DNA from: Persicaria tinctoria
Lineage: Eukaryota; Streptophyta; Magnoliopsida; Caryophyllales; Polygonaceae
Assembly (NCBI GenBank): GCA_037127255.1
Contig: JBANSL010000009.1
Span: 41,330,475-41,394,474 of the forward strand
Length of the DNA: 64,000 nucleotides
Reading direction: 5' to 3'
The notes beneath the pieces were generated by a model. That model did not search any database. It saw nothing but the letters and a program-made list of their open reading frames with translations, and was not told the origin of the DNA. Positions within the stretch are counted from its first letter, which is position 1. Each line of letters opens with the position of its first letter. This document shows positions 63,361-64,000 of this stretch, one piece after another. A program made the position numbers and the translations under genes.

Positions 63361-64000
63361 CTAGAAATTAAAAATACCTGGAGGTTTGTATCCACCCTTC
63401 TTATCTCCATCATCTTTCTGACCGTCATCCCCTCTAACCTCGGGATTCCCATTTGTTGAACCTCCACTCTCATGCTTATCACGATTAGCATTAATTTCTT
63501 GATGATTACTACCCTGCCCCTTGATCTGGCCGTTACTCAAATTTATCTCGGCAACCACCCCTTCATCCTCTTTTTGAGATGAATTCCTTCCATTTACTCC
63601 ATCTCCTTTAATGATCGTCGTACCCCTCGAGGTGTCTGAATTGTTTCCAGGATAGCCGTTGCTCTTACCTTTTCTGGTGGCCGCACCGGCCCCTCTTCCA
63701 TGGGATTTCTGATTTCGACGCCGTCTGTTAACCTCTATCCAAGGACCATGGCAGCCGCCAGTCTCCACTGCCTTCTCACCAGTCACCTTCTCTGTAGAGG
63801 CATGTTCGGACTCGGGGGGTCTGTCGGCTTCGTCTGTCTCGATCTCCGTGAATCTTCCTGTTTCATCAACCACACTCGCAACCTCCTTCTTTTCCTTACC
63901 CGCCACTTAGCATTGCATCGTCAAATGGCCAAATCTACCACATTTGAAGCAAATCTTGCTCAAACCCTCATATTCCAGGAAGTAGACACTCCCATTGATC
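63361..64000 (-). pseudogene. LINE (L1-type) ORF1 C-terminal part, runs off the right edge
   Basis: From the window edge the minus strand reads INGSVYFLEYEGLSKICFKC, then a CCHC zinc knuckle CFKCGRFGHLTMQC, the usual plant LINE ORF1 layout (a DUF4283-type RNA-binding domain would lie outside the window). A TAA follows at 63907-63909. The frame then continues 181 residues as a hydrophilic tail with CHGPWIEVNRRRRNQK, a conserved ORF1 tail motif, and many Gly/Asn/Asp/Lys. ORF2 (endonuclease and RT) should follow on the left but is absent, so the copy is truncated or rearranged. Confidence 0.8.

Overview
This window is plant nuclear DNA, almost certainly from an angiosperm with a large, repeat-rich genome (I read it as a dicot, but cannot name the species). 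The evidence is the repeat content: Ty1/copia elements of Sirevirus type, Ty3/gypsy-derived elements, an En/Spm (CACTA) DNA transposon, a non-autonomous hAT and non-LTR retroposons. All are in plant-specific families, with AT-rich filler and intron-like GT...AG joints. I found no intact host gene. The only host-gene homology is a short cyclin-B fragment (859-1137, minus).

Layout. 1-3009: a CT-rich leader-like segment, the cyclin fragment and featureless AT-rich DNA. 3010-about 30930: a decayed CACTA transposon on the plus strand. Its first gene (TNP2-type transposase) lies at 3010-6389. Its second gene (Ptta/En/Spm Transposase_24 type) begins at 6580, with a partly duplicated start near 8190. 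Two LTR elements split the second gene. The first is a complete minus-strand Sirevirus-like copia, here called C1 (8298-18001; TSD CCAAC). The second is a complete plus-strand non-coding element with 3.1-3.3 kb LTRs (19219-30879; TSD AATCT), of the large-retrotransposon-derivative (LARD) type. The CACTA reading can be followed across both insertions.

30930-56345: an old plus-strand copia, P1, with a truncated 5' LTR. Inside its protease region sits a four-level nest. A deleted gypsy derivative G2 (33234-53615, minus) is in P1. A Sirevirus C2 (33754-50541, minus) is in the 3' LTR of G2. A non-autonomous hAT (36296-37470) and a third Sirevirus C3 (40777-about 48384, minus) are in C2. C1, C2 and C3 belong to one family: LTR about 1 kb starting TGATAACTCC on the minus strand, gag, pol, and an extra 566-codon-class third ORF between pol and the 3' LTR.

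56346-64000: a mosaic of unclassified repeat DNA. It includes a cluster of GGTCGATATCGACC palindromes, a degenerate repeat of about 118 bp, two non-LTR retroposon ends (one complete insertion with a 15-bp TSD), a short duplicated segment, and at the right edge a minus-strand LINE ORF1 fragment that runs out of the window.

How it fits together: pol is broken in every copia copy, mostly by C-to-T or G-to-A stop codons, one-base indels and deletions with short homologies at the joints. Nothing here looks able to move by itself. The most interesting item is the third ORF of the C family. It stays open in C1 and C2 although pol is dead in both, and it has a leader that resembles a plant promoter and 5' UTR.
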